Origin: Petunia secreta
Taxonomy: Eukaryota > Streptophyta > Magnoliopsida > Solanales > Solanaceae
Assembly: GCA_029990175.1 (NCBI GenBank)
Contig: JARKIP010000023.1
Location: 27,857,501-27,921,500 of the forward strand
DNA length: 64,000 nt
Direction of reading: 5' to 3'
Part shown: piece after piece, positions 25,357 through 38,525 of the stretch
Layout: every line of letters begins with the position of its first letter
Numbering within the stretch: position 1 is the stretch's first letter
Translations under genes and position numbers: made by a program
The notes under the pieces: generated by a model
What the model was told of the DNA's origin: nothing
The model's database searches: none
The model's input: the letters and a program-made list of their open reading frames with translations, nothing else

Positions 25357-25675
25357 TGACCCCGTCTTCCGGCTAGGCTGTGTGGGCACCCGACATCCTC
25401 TTCTAAACTCATCGAACGAATCTTTTTTATAGATTTCAACAACAAGCACCAAACATAATATGGTCACATGTGCCCACATACTCTATTGGAACAGGCTCCA
25501 TCGTGTTCCAGGAAAACTCCATATTGTTTAGAAAGTAGCGCAACTATATCCATAGTGCATCCACAACAATATCCATAGTACGTCCGCAGTAACACCATTA
25601 TATCTATAGCGTGTCCAAAGAGCCTCTATCCATATTGCGTCAAGATTAAGGCAAACTATATCCATAGTGCTCCCT

Positions 25676-26197
25676 AGGGGTGGGCGTTCGGTTGGTTCGG
25701 TTCGATTTAGGATATTTCGGTTTGATTTTTCAGTTTTCGATTTTATAATATTAGGAACCAAAACAAAACCAAAATTAATTCGGTTTGATTCGGTTTTTAA
25801 GAATTCGGTTCGGTTTAAATCGGTTTAGTTCTGTTTAGTAATTCGGTTTTCACATATAAACTAATATGGAAAAATTAGTGTTTTTCAATTATATGTGCGA
25901 AGAAGAATAAGTACAACAGTAAATCAAAGTTAGCAGTTGAAAATAAAAACAATTTAGCTAAACATATCTTATAGTACGTAGTTAAGATTAATGACATAAC
26001 AATCGAACCTTGTACGTACTGGTGCAGACTAAAATATTAAACACCTAAATCCATGATATTAAGTATTGGTACGTAGATGGTAAGCTTACTGCTTAGTGGA
26101 CTGAAGATATTATGGGTTTTAGACTTTGACAAAGTTAGAAGGCCTATATTAGGCCTGGTAGCCTGGACTATTGACTAGATATAGAACAAAAGTTGTG

Positions 26198-26267
<70 letters not shown>

Positions 26268-26443
26268 TGATTTTTTGGTTTGGTTCGGTTTGTGCCCACC
26301 CCAAACCAAAACCTAACTGTAAAACCGAAAATTTTAAAATGTAAAACCAAATCCAAGCCAAAGACCAAAAAATCGAAAATCTAATTAATTTTTTTTTTGG
26401 TTCGGTCAATTTTTTCGGTTTGATTCAGTTTGTGCCCACCCTT
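25676..26443. mobile_element. MITE with CGGTTTGGTTCGG-type sequence and inverted ends
   Basis: The left end reads AGGGGTGGGCGTTCGG and the right end, in reverse, AAGGGTGGGCACAAACTG. Both ends are followed by CGGTTTGGTTCGGTTT-like words facing each other, the signature of a very common plant MITE group. It contains the (TA)n tract. No clear TSD was found. Confidence 0.6.
26201..26262. repeat. (TA)n microsatellite
   Basis: About 31 uninterrupted TA dinucleotides inside the MITE. The (IY)n ORFs here are artefacts. Confidence 0.95.
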
Positions 26444-27660
26444 ACTGCCCCCTGTCCAACCTCAAAACACAATACTTCTATGCAGGTACAAAAATGAATA
26501 GATTTCTCTTTTATCAGTATTTTACTCAACGCGATAATCAACCACTCTATATATATATATGGATTACACTTCATTTGATACCCATAATCCCTTCCGAGTC
26601 ATCCATTTTAGCAAATACTCTTTCGATATTCACAATTCATCCTAAACCTTTTATGCCCTGTTCATAATCCCTCAATTGCATTCCTAATAATCATAATTCT
26701 CTTACTCTTAACTTAACCATAAGTACATTACACTTAATTGCATATGTCAGGCAAACAGAACACATCAAGCTCGCAAGCTGGAGTATAATACTCCTAATTA
26801 CACATATACACCAACTAACACATAACAACATACAATACAATTAAGCAAAAAGCTTCGGCATAGCACGTACGCCTTATCGGAAGCTACCCACTACATGCGA
26901 AGGACATCCATATAGGCCGCAGGTCATCAAAGAAATTATGAAACCACGTACCTTTTCATCTCGGGCCGAATCGACTATTGAATAGATTCCTTTCCTTTCC
27001 GACGCCTCTTGGAATCAGGTTTCTCTAAGCCTAAGAAGAGAAATTGCATATATGAGCGCACACGAACTGAATATTTAGCCATTAGCCATAGATGGAAGAA
27101 AATTACAAATATGTCCCTGGGCCGGTCTTAGCCGAACGCCAAAAAATTATACATTTTCGGACTTCTCGCGGTCCTACTAATCCAAATATACAATTGCATT
27201 ATATTTTCTGCTAAATTAGACCACTTTTTCCCTATTCCATAAGTTTAGAGTTCTAACCCAAATTCTCTTCAACCCGACTCAAGAATTTCCCACTTTAAAA
27301 TCTTGAATTAACAATAAGAATTGAATTAAAAATTGTAACTTCACAATTGGAGCAAATTGATACAAAGAAATCACTTTGGAGCTTATTGGAATAGGTGAAA
27401 TGACAATAGAAAGAAAGGAAAAAAAAAAAAAAACAGCCAACAATGGTCATTTTATACCCCTGAAAACAGCGCCTTCGCGCCACCAAGGTTCGCCCTCGCA
27501 CTCCCAAGATCTCGGTCGCTTTTTGGGTCAGAAAAAACAAGTGTGCACGTGCCTCCACTTGCGTGATCGAACAAGCTGGTTCGGAAGGTGTAGAATTCTG
27601 CACCAGCACCTATTAGTGCTGCAATTCGGGTTCAAATGTGGCCCTAAGAGGCTTAGAATG

Positions 27661-28740
27661 ACCTCAAATTTTATATTCAAATCATACAATACTTGACATT
27701 CTTGTCAAGATCATATATTATCCTCGTTCTTTACCATCTATCCATGGTAAACAGGTCCTTGCTTCAAAATGTTTTTCTATTTCCTCTGCTTGAGTTGTTT
27801 CCATTGATCTCCACTTTGTTAATATTTAAAAAGAAGAAGTTTAATTACCCCAAATATCTTAAGGCTCTCTTTCTTACTCTTAGTTGTAAAATTTTAATGT
27901 GTCTTCTATAGGATATAAGTCAAAATATGACCTTACATGCATGCTTATGATTGTAAAGTAATGAAAGATTTATATAGCTAATATATAGCTTCTTGATTGT
28001 GAAATAATGAAAAATTGTTTATGGTTGTGGAAAAAAGATATTTTTATTTGTCGATAGATACAATCTTCTATTTGTCGATAGATGGGGTAACCTAAACTGT
28101 TAGAAAGTTGAATCATTCCAAGAAGTGCAGTCAAATTGTTTTTTTTATTAACTACAGAACTTTCAAATATCTTAAAATACATCAATCATGAACTATAACA
28201 GTAATTTTTACTGCTTATTTTTTTGTGCTTCTTCAATTGTTGAGTCATCTTCGATGCTTTCTAAAGAAATCATTATTTATAATCTTACTGAGAATTATAT
28301 ATCTATCGTCAAATTTCAAACTTTGTTATGATTTTAGAAGAATTGATGGAGCAGTTAAAAAGCGACAGTAAAATGGTAAAAATTGTACTATATCCTTGTT
28401 CGATCCTCATAAGTCATATCCATTGTAAAATATAGGGTATCCCTTTGAACAAAATTACAAATACGTTAGTACATTTTTTTTTTTTTTTGGGGAACTCAAT
28501 GTTTGTACTACTTTGATTCTGAGATGTTTCAAATGGCTTGCGCTTTCATTTAATAAAAGTGAACTATCACTTAATAAAAGGTAAACACGTTTAAAATACC
28601 ACGCATAAATTTCAAGACTGTAGGAGTCAACTGCAAGTAAGTTGAAGTAAGATAAGAGAAGGAGTCAACTGGAAGTGTTTCCAAACTAAACTCCATTTTA
28701 CCTTCTTCCCCTCTCTCTGATTCCCTCCAAATCTGATTAT
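27661..28740. other. AT-rich upstream region of the DXS pseudogene, no gene seen
   Basis: AT-rich DNA with short A/T runs (for example T run at about 28470-28485). No supported ORF or RNA. Confidence 0.45.
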
Positions 28741-28746
28741 TTCTGC

Positions 28747-28804
28747 TGACGTGGACCAATAGAAAAAATAATGCAACTCTTTCAAGATTTGTCATTATAT
28801 ATAG
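28747..28804 (+). promoter_or_regulatory. Likely core promoter of the DXS copy
   Basis: A TGACGTGG element (28747-28754, ACGT core as bound by bZIP factors), a CCAAT box (28756-28760) and TTATATATAG (28795-28804) stand in the usual order. About 280 bases of pyrimidine-rich leader follow before the ATG at 29087. A second TATA-like run at 29050-29060 is too near the ATG to serve. The assignment is positional inference. Confidence 0.5.
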
Positions 28805-30027
28805 TATTCATTTCATTCATACTCCCTTCCCACCACTTTTTTTGCTCTCTTGTACGTGGCCATTACTATTACACTACCGCCATTTGATTATCAATTTGAT
28901 CCTTCAATACATACTCTAAAAGTTTTATTACTTATACTTCTCATTCTCCAATTACGTTCCAATTTTTGGGAAGTCATGAAAACAGCATTTATTGACAGTG
29001 GCACCACTACTTGATAAAAACCCAAGTGGGGTTTAGGAAGTTAGGCTCATTATATATAAATTTCTTGGTTTTCATTCAAACACACCATGGCTTTGTGTAC
29101 ATATGCATTTCCTGGAATTTTGAACAGGACAGTGGTTTCAGATTCTTCAAAGCAAAGTCCTTTATTCTCTGAATGGTTTCATGCAACACATCTACACTTT
29201 CATTTCCAACACAAACTTACTCAGGTTTGAACTCTTTCTTCTTATTTATTGAGTAGAGTGCCCTTCTCCCTACCCTTGTGAATGCATGATGCTTTGTGTA
29301 CCAACTGCTCTTTTAATTGAATCAAGTTGAAAATTTTAAACTTCGTGCCAAATCAAATGAGTTCACATAAATGAAATGGATGGAGTATATTGACACGACC
29401 CGGAATCCGGTTAGGCCGTGCGGGCACCCGACATCCTCCCCTACACCCGTCGGGCGAACCCTTACCAACTAAATTAGGAAAATAAATATAACAATTCATA
29501 AATAAGGACAAGACTTAAAACAAAAACACAGACATACTGATACCTCAGCTGTACAAAAGAAATTACAGCTGACTACCCAACATATTAGGTTTAGGGCTAT
29601 CCAGACTAGACATCTAAAAGTACAAAAGAAGACAAATACCTTCTGAAGGGAGCAAAATGCAACTGAAATAATAAACATAAAACTGGTGGCCATCTGGAAT
29701 AAAAGCTGGCTTACCCTGACAGCTGAAGTCGTCTTCGCTCCTTCACAACGTGGCGAACTCAATCCTGGAGCGAACCTGCCGAAACGAAATAGAAAGAAAA
29801 AAACAAACAACAAACAAGGGTGAGTCAAAAGGACTCAATAAGTGAGGCAGACTAGCCACCTCAAAGAATAGGATAGCTAGCCAGGGAGAAAAGAAACATA
29901 TAAACCAAATTCCTCTTATTTAAAATATAAAAAGGCAGAGCCAGTCGTATGGGATCATAAACTCATAAACAACCAGGGACATAAGATAGACAAAATGTAT
30001 AGGTTTTTAAGTATCCCGAACATAATA

Positions 30028-30200
30028 CTGTCACGGCGTGCAACCCGTTTCACATGTTCATACTGTCGCGGCGCGCAACTCGATTCATATATTCATACTA
30101 CCGCGGCGTACAACCCGATTCATATATATTCACATTCTTGCAGCGTGCAACCCGATTTATATATTTATACCGTTGCGGCGTGCAACCCGGTCCCCACAAC
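30028..30200. repeat. Minisatellite of GCGGCGTGCAACCCGATT units in the solo LTR
   Basis: About five degenerate units of a GCGGCG-GCAACCCG core with a CATATATTCATAC-like linker, period about 37-40 bases. It is absent from the two LTRs at 10.6-17.1 kb. Confidence 0.75.
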
Positions 30201-30409
30201 CCAGAATACGAGCTATAAATATATAGGAAAACTGAGATATGTCCACGACATAGTATACATACCGCATACATAAAACACAACACAATACACACAATAGTCA
30301 GTATGCGGTGCAATGAGATGGGATGAATGCGGTATGATGCAATGCAGTCACATATGCCCGATACTTATCTCCGGAGCGGGACTTTCATCGTCTACCAGGA
30401 GATATATGC

Positions 30410-30845
30410 AATAATGACCCTTCACCGGCTCGGGACTCTCATCGATTACCAGAAGTATATGCAATGATAACCCTTCACCGGCTCGGGACTCTCATCGATT
30501 ACCGAGAAGTATATGTAATAATGACCCTTCACCGGTGCAGGACTCTCATCGCCAACCGAAAAGTATATGCAATAATGACCCTTCACCGGTGCGGGATTCT
30601 CATCGCCAACCGGGAAGTATATGCAATAATGACCCTTCATCGGCTCGGGACTCTCATCGATTACCGGGAAGTATATGCAATAATGACCCTTTACCAGTGC
30701 GGGACTCTCATTGCCAACCGGGAAGTATATGGAATAATGACCCTTCAGCGGCTCGGGACTCTCTTCGATTACCGGGAAGTATATGCAATAATGACCCTTC
30801 ACCGGTGCGGGACTCTCATCGCCAACCGGGAAGTATATGCAATGC
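30410..30845. repeat. Minisatellite of about eight ~53-base CCCTTCACCGG units in the solo LTR
   Basis: Eight units start near 30417, 30467, 30523, 30579, 30633, 30686, 30739 and 30792. Two subtypes occur: one with GGCTCGGG and CGATTACC, one with GGTGCGGG and CGCCAACC, in the order A A B B A B A B. The same unit is present once in the other LTRs (near 11867 and 15737). Repetitive ORFs on both strands here are artefacts. Confidence 0.85.
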
Positions 30846-33641
30846 TCAAAACCAGAGTGCAATGCTCATATGCTCAATGCAATACCACCACAACAAGGCA
30901 TAACATACAATATACAATATAAATTCAAAGCTAAGGCGTAATGAGTACGCCTATCGGCAGCTACAACCGTAAGAAACACGTGGTAGAAAATCCACGAGGC
31001 CAAGTGCCTCCAAAGCAATGGATATAAACACTTACCTTGTTACAAAGTTAGTACAGTTACTCAATGACCGCTTTATCCTTTGGATTCACTGCCAAATGAT
31101 CATGCTGTATTCAGTAAGCAGAAAACTATATCAAATAAGGCTAAAGGCTTCATTCCCCACATCTTAGGGTAATCCGGTTAGGAACCTGATATCCTATTCG
31201 CATACGCAATACGCAGGCCAGACCTATGTACAGGATTTATGGTCACATAATCAAACCCTAAATAAATTATATTTATATGTTGCCCATAACTCACTGAGTA
31301 CGAATATATAATCAATTCCATTATCGGGGTCCATTTGACCCTTTAAACTATTAATTGAACTTATTAAAATGATATCTAATATTCTAATTTTTACCGTTAA
31401 AATATATGTAAACACACGTAATAAAGTAAAATAATGCATTAAGATCATTACCTGAATGGTTCGAGGTGAAAATTCTATCTTTTCCCGGCTCTTTTCTCAT
31501 TTTCTGGTATTTTATTTTTTTCATTGTCTCCGTCGGTTTCTGCTTTCTGTTCGTTAAAATGTATCTGCTTAAGGATCATATCATGAGCTTAACCGACCTA
31601 GTCACTTGTTTTCTTTTCTTTCTTTTCATTTTCTTTTTCTTTTATTTCTTTTACTTTTCTTTTCGTGATAAAAATTAAAATGGTACCCTACAATATTTGA
31701 AATAATTCCAACTTTTGCATACAAGTTATACAACATATATGTAAGATACTTGCTAAGGCGGATCTTAAATCGGACTCCCGAAACTCAATATGCAAATTAT
31801 ATGGAAAAAGGTCAAATTATTTAACTTTCGGCATTTTAGCGGAAACTAGCCGAACAACATCGAAATTCACTTTCGAAAAATCACAAAAGTCATAAATAAT
31901 CATATGAACCTAACGGCACTTTCGGATTTTGAATCGGAGCTCATTCGCCAAAACCGAGCTCGAAAATCTCTTTTTAATACTTATCGACATTAAAAACTGA
32001 AACATTCTTCCGATGCCTACCAAACGAGGTCTGATTTCGCTCAAATTTTACAGAGAAGTCTCGATGGACCTTACAAATATTTTAAAATTATCGGCACACC
32101 AATCGGAATCCTAACTTCCGAAACAACTGACCAAGGTCGTTTCATATATGTCTTCGCTCGATTGGAAAGATTATGTTTTTATTGAGAGCATACAGTTGTT
32201 AGATCAAAGATAATCTTTTAATGGAATTCTTTTGGTTCTCTCTCACTGGTTTAAGATGTGAAAGGGACATATTTATTGACGCTTGAATGTATGTAATTGT
32301 GTAATATATGCTTGAGTTAGATGGTTGTTTTTGTATTCATTGGTTTGAAGGTTAAGAAAAGGTCACGTGGGGTTCAAGCATCTTTGTCAGAAAGAGGAGA
32401 ATACTACACACAGAGACCACCAACACCTATTTTGGACGCTATCAACTATCCTATTCATATGAAAAATCTTTCTGTAAAGGTAGAACTTTGTATGTCAATT
32501 ACTTGTCACGATGAAAATGATTTTCAAGGATAATGGAGAAATGCAAATTCTGTGTTTAAAGTTTCAAATTAATTTTGATGTAGGAACTTAAACAACTATC
32601 AGATGAGCTAAGATCAGATATAATTTTCAACATATCAAAGACCGGGGTCACCTTGGTTCGAGTCTTGGTGTTGTTGAACTTATTGTTGCTCTTCATTATG
32701 TCTTCAATGCACCCCAAGAGAGGATACTATGGGATGTTGGTCATCAGGTGATAATCCTGTTATGTGATTGATATGGTGAACTAACAGTTACTTGATTTAT
32801 GGGTTAGTTATTCTTATTTTGATGGGTTTTCTCTGAATGTTGCAGTCTTATCCTCACAAAATTTTGACCGATAGAAGGGAGAAGATGTCAACACTAAGAC
32901 AGACAAATGGACTTGCAGGATTTAATAAGCGGTTGGAGAGTGAATACGATTGCTTTGGCACTGGCCACAGTTCAACCACCATCTCAGCAGGCCTAGGTAT
33001 ATATCCATTTTAACTTCTGTCCACTGAGTTCAGTAGAGAACAAGATTCGTTATGCTTGAATTTATTCCCCCTCAAACACATGGGTCAGATAGTTTCTTTT
33101 TCTCATCTATGTCTTGTAAACCACTTTAAAGAGAAGTCATGAGCCAAATCTTCTTAAGGATTTCATTTGGTGATATGAATATTGAGGCTTTATTTGAATC
33201 GTACATTCTTACAAGTTAATTTTTTTCAAAACTTCCTTTTGCTCCATAATTTTAAAAGATTGGTACATGTACATCAGTGTTAATTTTCTTCAGATTGGTG
33301 TTTGTAAGTTTAGTTATTTAGATTTAAAAAGATTTAGCTTCTATGAATGATCAGGGATGGCCTTCGGAAGAGATCTAAAAGGCAAAAACAACAATGTTAT
33401 TGCCGTAATAGGTGATGGTGCCATGACAGCTGGTCAAGCTTATGAAGCCATGAATAATGCTGCTTACCTGGACTCTGACATGATTGTTATTCTTAACGAC
33501 AATAGACAAGTTTCTTTACCTACTGCTACCCTGGACGGGCCAGTTGCTCCTGTTGGAGCTCTAAGTAGTGCTTTGAGCACGTTGCATTCCAATAGGCCTC
33601 TCAGAGAACTACGAGAAGTAGCTAAGGTTTGCTGATAGTAG

Positions 33642-34156
33642 TGTTGGAAATTGGATTCGGGGCACCCATGTGGGTCAACTCGGATCCATGTCAAGATAAT
33701 TAGAATATATATTTGTTATATATTACTAATTATATATATTTATATAAAAGGGAGAAAAGACATGTCTATTGAAGAAAATGTCTGAAGAGTTGTGTATTTT
33801 CAGATATATAAAAAAGGAGTCCTATTAGGAACTCCTAACATTATTTTTAACGTTAGTTTTTCTTCTGGGGAAGAAAACAAACTCTTCCTCTTCAGTCAAA
33901 AGAAACGGTTTCTTTTCTTTCTCCGTCAAAAGTAGAAACTCTCATCTTCTATGCAAGAAATACAATCGTAGATTCCTGAGAAGATCATAGGCGGTCTTCT
34001 ACGAATTGGAACTTCTTCTGTAATCAGGTACGACTTAGACTGTGAATTAATCTTTACAGTTCGTGAATTTTATATGTGATTGTATTTTAGATTAGTGAAA
34101 CAAATATGGTTAGACCCTCGGCGAATTTTGTGTTCAACGGATTGTGTAATCCTTCA
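33642..34156 (+). repeat. Copia-B 5' LTR
   Basis: About 515 bases, TGTTGGAAAT to TCCTTCA, matched by 38526-39041 with scattered differences. Its TATA-like TATATTTATATAAAAGGG lies near 33735-33752 and is shared with the other LTR. Confidence 0.8.
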
Positions 34157-37100
34157 TTCGTACCAAGAGTCCGATTATTTGTTTCCTAGTCTAAACACTC
34201 GCTTAGATTAAGTCTCCCTACTACAATTACGTTTCTCTTATGTTTGGTCGTAAAAGCCAAGTTTTGAAGTAGTAGAGAACTTTTTTGGCGGCAATTGGTT
34301 TGTTTAGTCGCCTCTTCCGCGATATCCAAATATGTGCCGTTTGCGATAATTTAATTATTTTTTGGAAAAGATGTGTTGCTCATAATTTTCTCATGATGAT
34401 TCTTAGACGCTAGACATATTTCTGGTGCGCCGCAAGCTTTTTTTGTGTGGACATGTAAATAGAAGTTATTTGATTTGACTTTTTTATAAATAAGGAAAAT
34501 TTGTTCTTCATTTTTCAGTGTTCCACAAAACAAGAATCGTCAGTGAATTGCTTTGGATCTATATACTTCTTAAATTTTCTTTTATTTTGAAGTCCACGTG
34601 GATCCCATAAAGCAACATGGAAATAGTTCACATGATGACTTCCAAAGGAGTCTTTTCCCCTTTAGATATAGCCCAATTGTTGTATGAAATAGATTGGTAA
34701 AGGAGTATGACTTGCCTTAAAGTCAATATTACTAGCATCAACCGATGAGTGTTTTCTGGTCTTGGACTAGGAGCTTAAGTTAATAAAAAGCGTGTGGCGC
34801 CATGAGAATATATGGTATGAGATTGGCTGTATTTTTTAGAAAGGTTGGATGGTGAATTGGATCACTAGTAATCTACAGCCATATCATTAAATGCAAGAAC
34901 CCAAATCTTTTTAGACATGACCTATTTGAAAGATCAAATTGTATATGACCTTGAAAATTTATGATTTTTGGATAAATCTTAGTGTATATATTCTTTTGTA
35001 TATGTACAAGAGAGTATAATAAAAAGTTGTAAAACTTTATTGTCTGCTTTAAAATATGCACAAGTGTATATATGTCGTGAATCCTATTTTTCCTATATGT
35101 GTTTAAGAAAAATAGGACCATGAAAAAATTCCTCGAAGGAAGATGTTGTATCCCTTATGGGTATGAACAAGAAAGGAATGAATTATTGTTTCCACAACAA
35201 TAGACTTACTTCTAATTCTGGCATTTTCTCCCTATTTTGATATCACATTGTATCAAAATACTCTGGTCGGCGATGGCCAACCAAAGAGGAACTACAAACA
35301 ATGAAAAGAGTTGGAAGAAACTCATAATAATCATAGAATGAAAGTCCAAGTAGTGGAAGTGATTGGTTCGTTTCTAGTATGAGTAATTAGTTTACTCATG
35401 GGTAAAGACCCACTAGGATTATGTTTAGGTTCTTTAATTTGTATATTTGTCTATGTGACATCATATATATTCAAGTATAAGTACTTATATGAATCTTAGG
35501 ATTAATGTTTTATTCTATATTATTTTGTTGAGTATTTCTATATTTGTTATAGAATTTAATATTTAGTTGGTCTTGAATTTAAGTAATTTAAGATAAGTGC
35601 TCCTTATATAATTAATTATGTTAGATTTATGACATATTAGAAAGCGAATGATGATTGGGAACATAGTGAACTTCCGATTCCAAATCTAATGTGAAATAAA
35701 TATTGACATGGCTAATTATTTTAAGGAATGGTATGTATATGAATTTTTCGGCCTTAAGAAAGTACATAGTTGTCTCACTAAGTTTATACTAGTTTTTATC
35801 AATATGTCAACTGCTACGAGAATACTGTCCCGAGATTAACAAAAGTGTTAACAGTGGCAATAAAATTCAGTATGTCCTACAAGAGCAAGAGGCTCTTGAG
35901 GCCTCTAGACGTGTACGTCTCTCCATTGTAATTAAGTCAGTCTGACATCTGTGATTCAAGTAATGTACTCCTTCCAAGTCAGTTAATTAGTTGCACTTCG
36001 TATAAGTTATGGAGAGATGAAAACCTAATTTTTTCTATTAGGTTTGTGCTTCTTTTGTACATAAACCTTTTCCCACATGGAACCTTGTTCCAAGGGGAAG
36101 GATGTGTACACTCCTATGATACTCGATGAAGTCTAAGGTTTACATGTTCATATGTGAACAAGACAATAGTGGCACTGTAACTGAAATTGAATCATAATAT
36201 ATTTAGCTAATATTTTTCCTAAGCAGGGTGGGATAAGTCGAGACTTGTCTCTTAGTGAAATTGTGGACCATATTGCTTCCGCTATTAACGCTAAATGGAT
36301 TCGAGTGGGAATCATATTTGGTGACAATGGATATGTTCCAAGTAACACCAATACGTTATCCAAAAAGAGAATCCATTTATATTGATGGTCCCAGTGGGAG
36401 TAACTATCAATTGATAAATCAATTATATCAATCTCAACCTCGACAATGAGTCGTCTAATTTTCCCCTTTGTCAATTTGAGATCGAAGGGGAAGCATGTAT
36501 AGTTACTCCACAAGATGAATAAGAGCATTGAATATAAATAAAGTTCTTAGATCCCCTGCTAAGGATAAGTACCTAGAACAATGGAATATGAATTGGAGTC
36601 TGCGAAACCAAACCAAGAGTTGGAATTGGTTGATCTGCTTATGGGTCATAGCACCATTGGGAACAAATGGGTTCTCAAAATACGCGAATGACTTAATGTA
36701 AAATATGGGTGAATTCTTGAAGTTCAGATTTCAAGGGATCGTTCCAAGGGATCGTTGTCTCTTTCAGAAAAATCTTATATTAAGAAATTTTCATGAATGA
36801 TTTAATATGAAAAAGTGCAAACCCATTAATACTCCTATTTCTAGAGTTGAAGTTTCAAGTGGGAGGATGTGTCCTCGTGAATCCACAAGAATATGATTTT
36901 TGTCTCTTGAAACTTGATATCTGTTATTCTGGGATAACAAATATCAATCTGACTTAGAAAATGAATACTGGAAAGCAGTTAAAGGATACTGAGGTATCTC
37001 AAAGGCACATGTGATTATCCTTGTAATGTAAAGGAAATGATCTACAACTCAAAGGCTATACTTACGATGATTGAGAAGGATTTAGATTAGAGAAAATCTA

Positions 37101-38525
37101 AATCTGAGTATGTCATTCTCTGCTAAACAATAGCAATGTGTATATTATTTGTGTAGCAAGAAACAATCATCAGCCTTATTTATAAAGAAAGCTGAAATTA
37201 TAGCATTTTCAGCAACTATGCAAGAAGCTGTTTTGGCTTAAACGTCTTTATGATAAATTTGGGTGTGTTTGATAGTGCTATTGAATTAGTGACAAAAAGT
37301 CTCAATAATCAAGTCTCAATAGCTTACACAAAAATCCCAAGTATTATTACAAGACAAACCATATTGATATAAGTATAATTTCCTTAGAGACATAGTTGTA
37401 CATAGAAAAGTGAACATGAAATACATCTCTATGCATTATATGATAGTAGCTCTGATAATGAAACTCATAGAGTTTGGTGCTTATGAGTCATATGTGAAGG
37501 CATTGAGTTTGCATAGATGTTGATATATTTATATTTAAATTTTCCCATGCATGTTCACATAAAACTGTATTATTGGAGTTAATGTAGTTGAAGCCTAAAT
37601 TGATTGTTTAGTTGGTTCATATACATAGAATGTGTTTATGTTTAGTACATAAATTTGAAGTATGTCGGACAGACGAAAAGATTGGCCTATTCACACAGGC
37701 AATCGCCTCTACTGTCTAGGTGACTAATAGAGAGGAGATAATTATAATCTTATTATTATCTGAGGTGATTATAATAGAGAGCTTGAAGTTTATAATAAGA
37801 ATGTCGCTTATTTTTGGTTTAATCATATTTGATTAAATGATTCTGTCTTAATGCCAGATGTGAGTTCTGAAGGATAAAATGTATGAGTAGATATGTGAAT
37901 TCAAAGTTAGATATTTGAAAGACATACGCTCTATGGAAAAGGAGTCAATACTGTGATACATGATTCATACCACGTATGCATAAAGTGACCTATGGGCGAT
38001 TCAAGTTTAATCTCTACTTGTTTATTGTGCGAAGCTCTGAAAATTATAAGTAATTTTCTTTCTTCTGTACCCTCATAACTTTGATCAGTTTTCGATATTC
38101 AATTTGATGTTTGCTACCTTAGGGTGTTGCCAAGAGATCATGGATGATTCGGTCTGGCGGGACATTTCTAGAAAAGCAAGTCAGATTGAGATTAAGAGAT
38201 TCATGAGATGAGGAAGATCAGTAATGAGTACTATCACATTAATTGTGTTCATTGGCCGACCCTTTATGTTTGTCTTTGAGACAAGAACATAATGATGAAC
38301 TCAAGTTATTACAAAGAGATTATGAGAGATGTAAATGTGGTAAATGATCTAGGGTACTGTATACTAAAACCTACTCCAAGGTTCCGTTAATCGAGATGTT
38401 ATGTATTCCTAACAGATATATAACAACAAAGCTCTCGAAGTATGCACTGGTCACACGGTCTAGTCATTATGTATGGATGTTACAGAATGGGAATGAGAGT
38501 TGTCCCACTATGTGTGAGTGGGAGA

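Larger units (their letters stand above)
25357..27660 (+). mobile_element. Degenerate LTR related in layout to the LARD-like family, split by a MITE
   Basis: It starts TGACCCCGTCTTCCGGCTAG and continues with GGGCACCCGACATCCTCTTC, close to the first 60 bases of the LARD-like LTR. About 1.5 kb later it has AGCACGTACGCCTTATCGG and the CAT-AGGCC-CAGGT block in the same order as the LARD-like LTRs. It then diverges completely. Either a distant family member or a mosaic; the right boundary is uncertain. A 0.77-kb MITE sits inside it. Confidence 0.5.
29386..32149 (+). mobile_element. Solo LTR of the LARD-like family in DXS intron 1, TSD TATAT
   Basis: The LTR occupies 29391-32144 (2754 bases), running from TGACACGACC to GGTCGTTTCA, with TATAT on both sides (29386-29390, 32145-32149). 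It is collinear with the LTRs at 10633-13250 and 14492-17105 at both ends. In the middle it carries a different minisatellite. A single LTR with a perfect TSD is the product of recombination between the two LTRs of a full element. Confidence 0.9.

Noticed and set aside
26149..26409. (IY)n membrane-like ORF
   Set aside because: Translation of the (TA)n tract within a MITE.
29049..29060. TATATATAAA just before the DXS ATG as core promoter
   Set aside because: Only 27-37 bases upstream of the ATG, which leaves no room for a leader; the 28795-28804 site with CCAAT and ACGT elements fits better.
30410..30862. CRISPR-like look of regularly spaced repeats and long repetitive ORFs on both strands
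   Set aside because: Units are direct tandem copies with no unique spacers, in a plant LTR. The ORFs exist only because the ~53-base unit has few stops.
36148..36528. 126-codon minus-strand ORF inside Copia-B
   Set aside because: Antisense to decayed copia sequence; no known domain.
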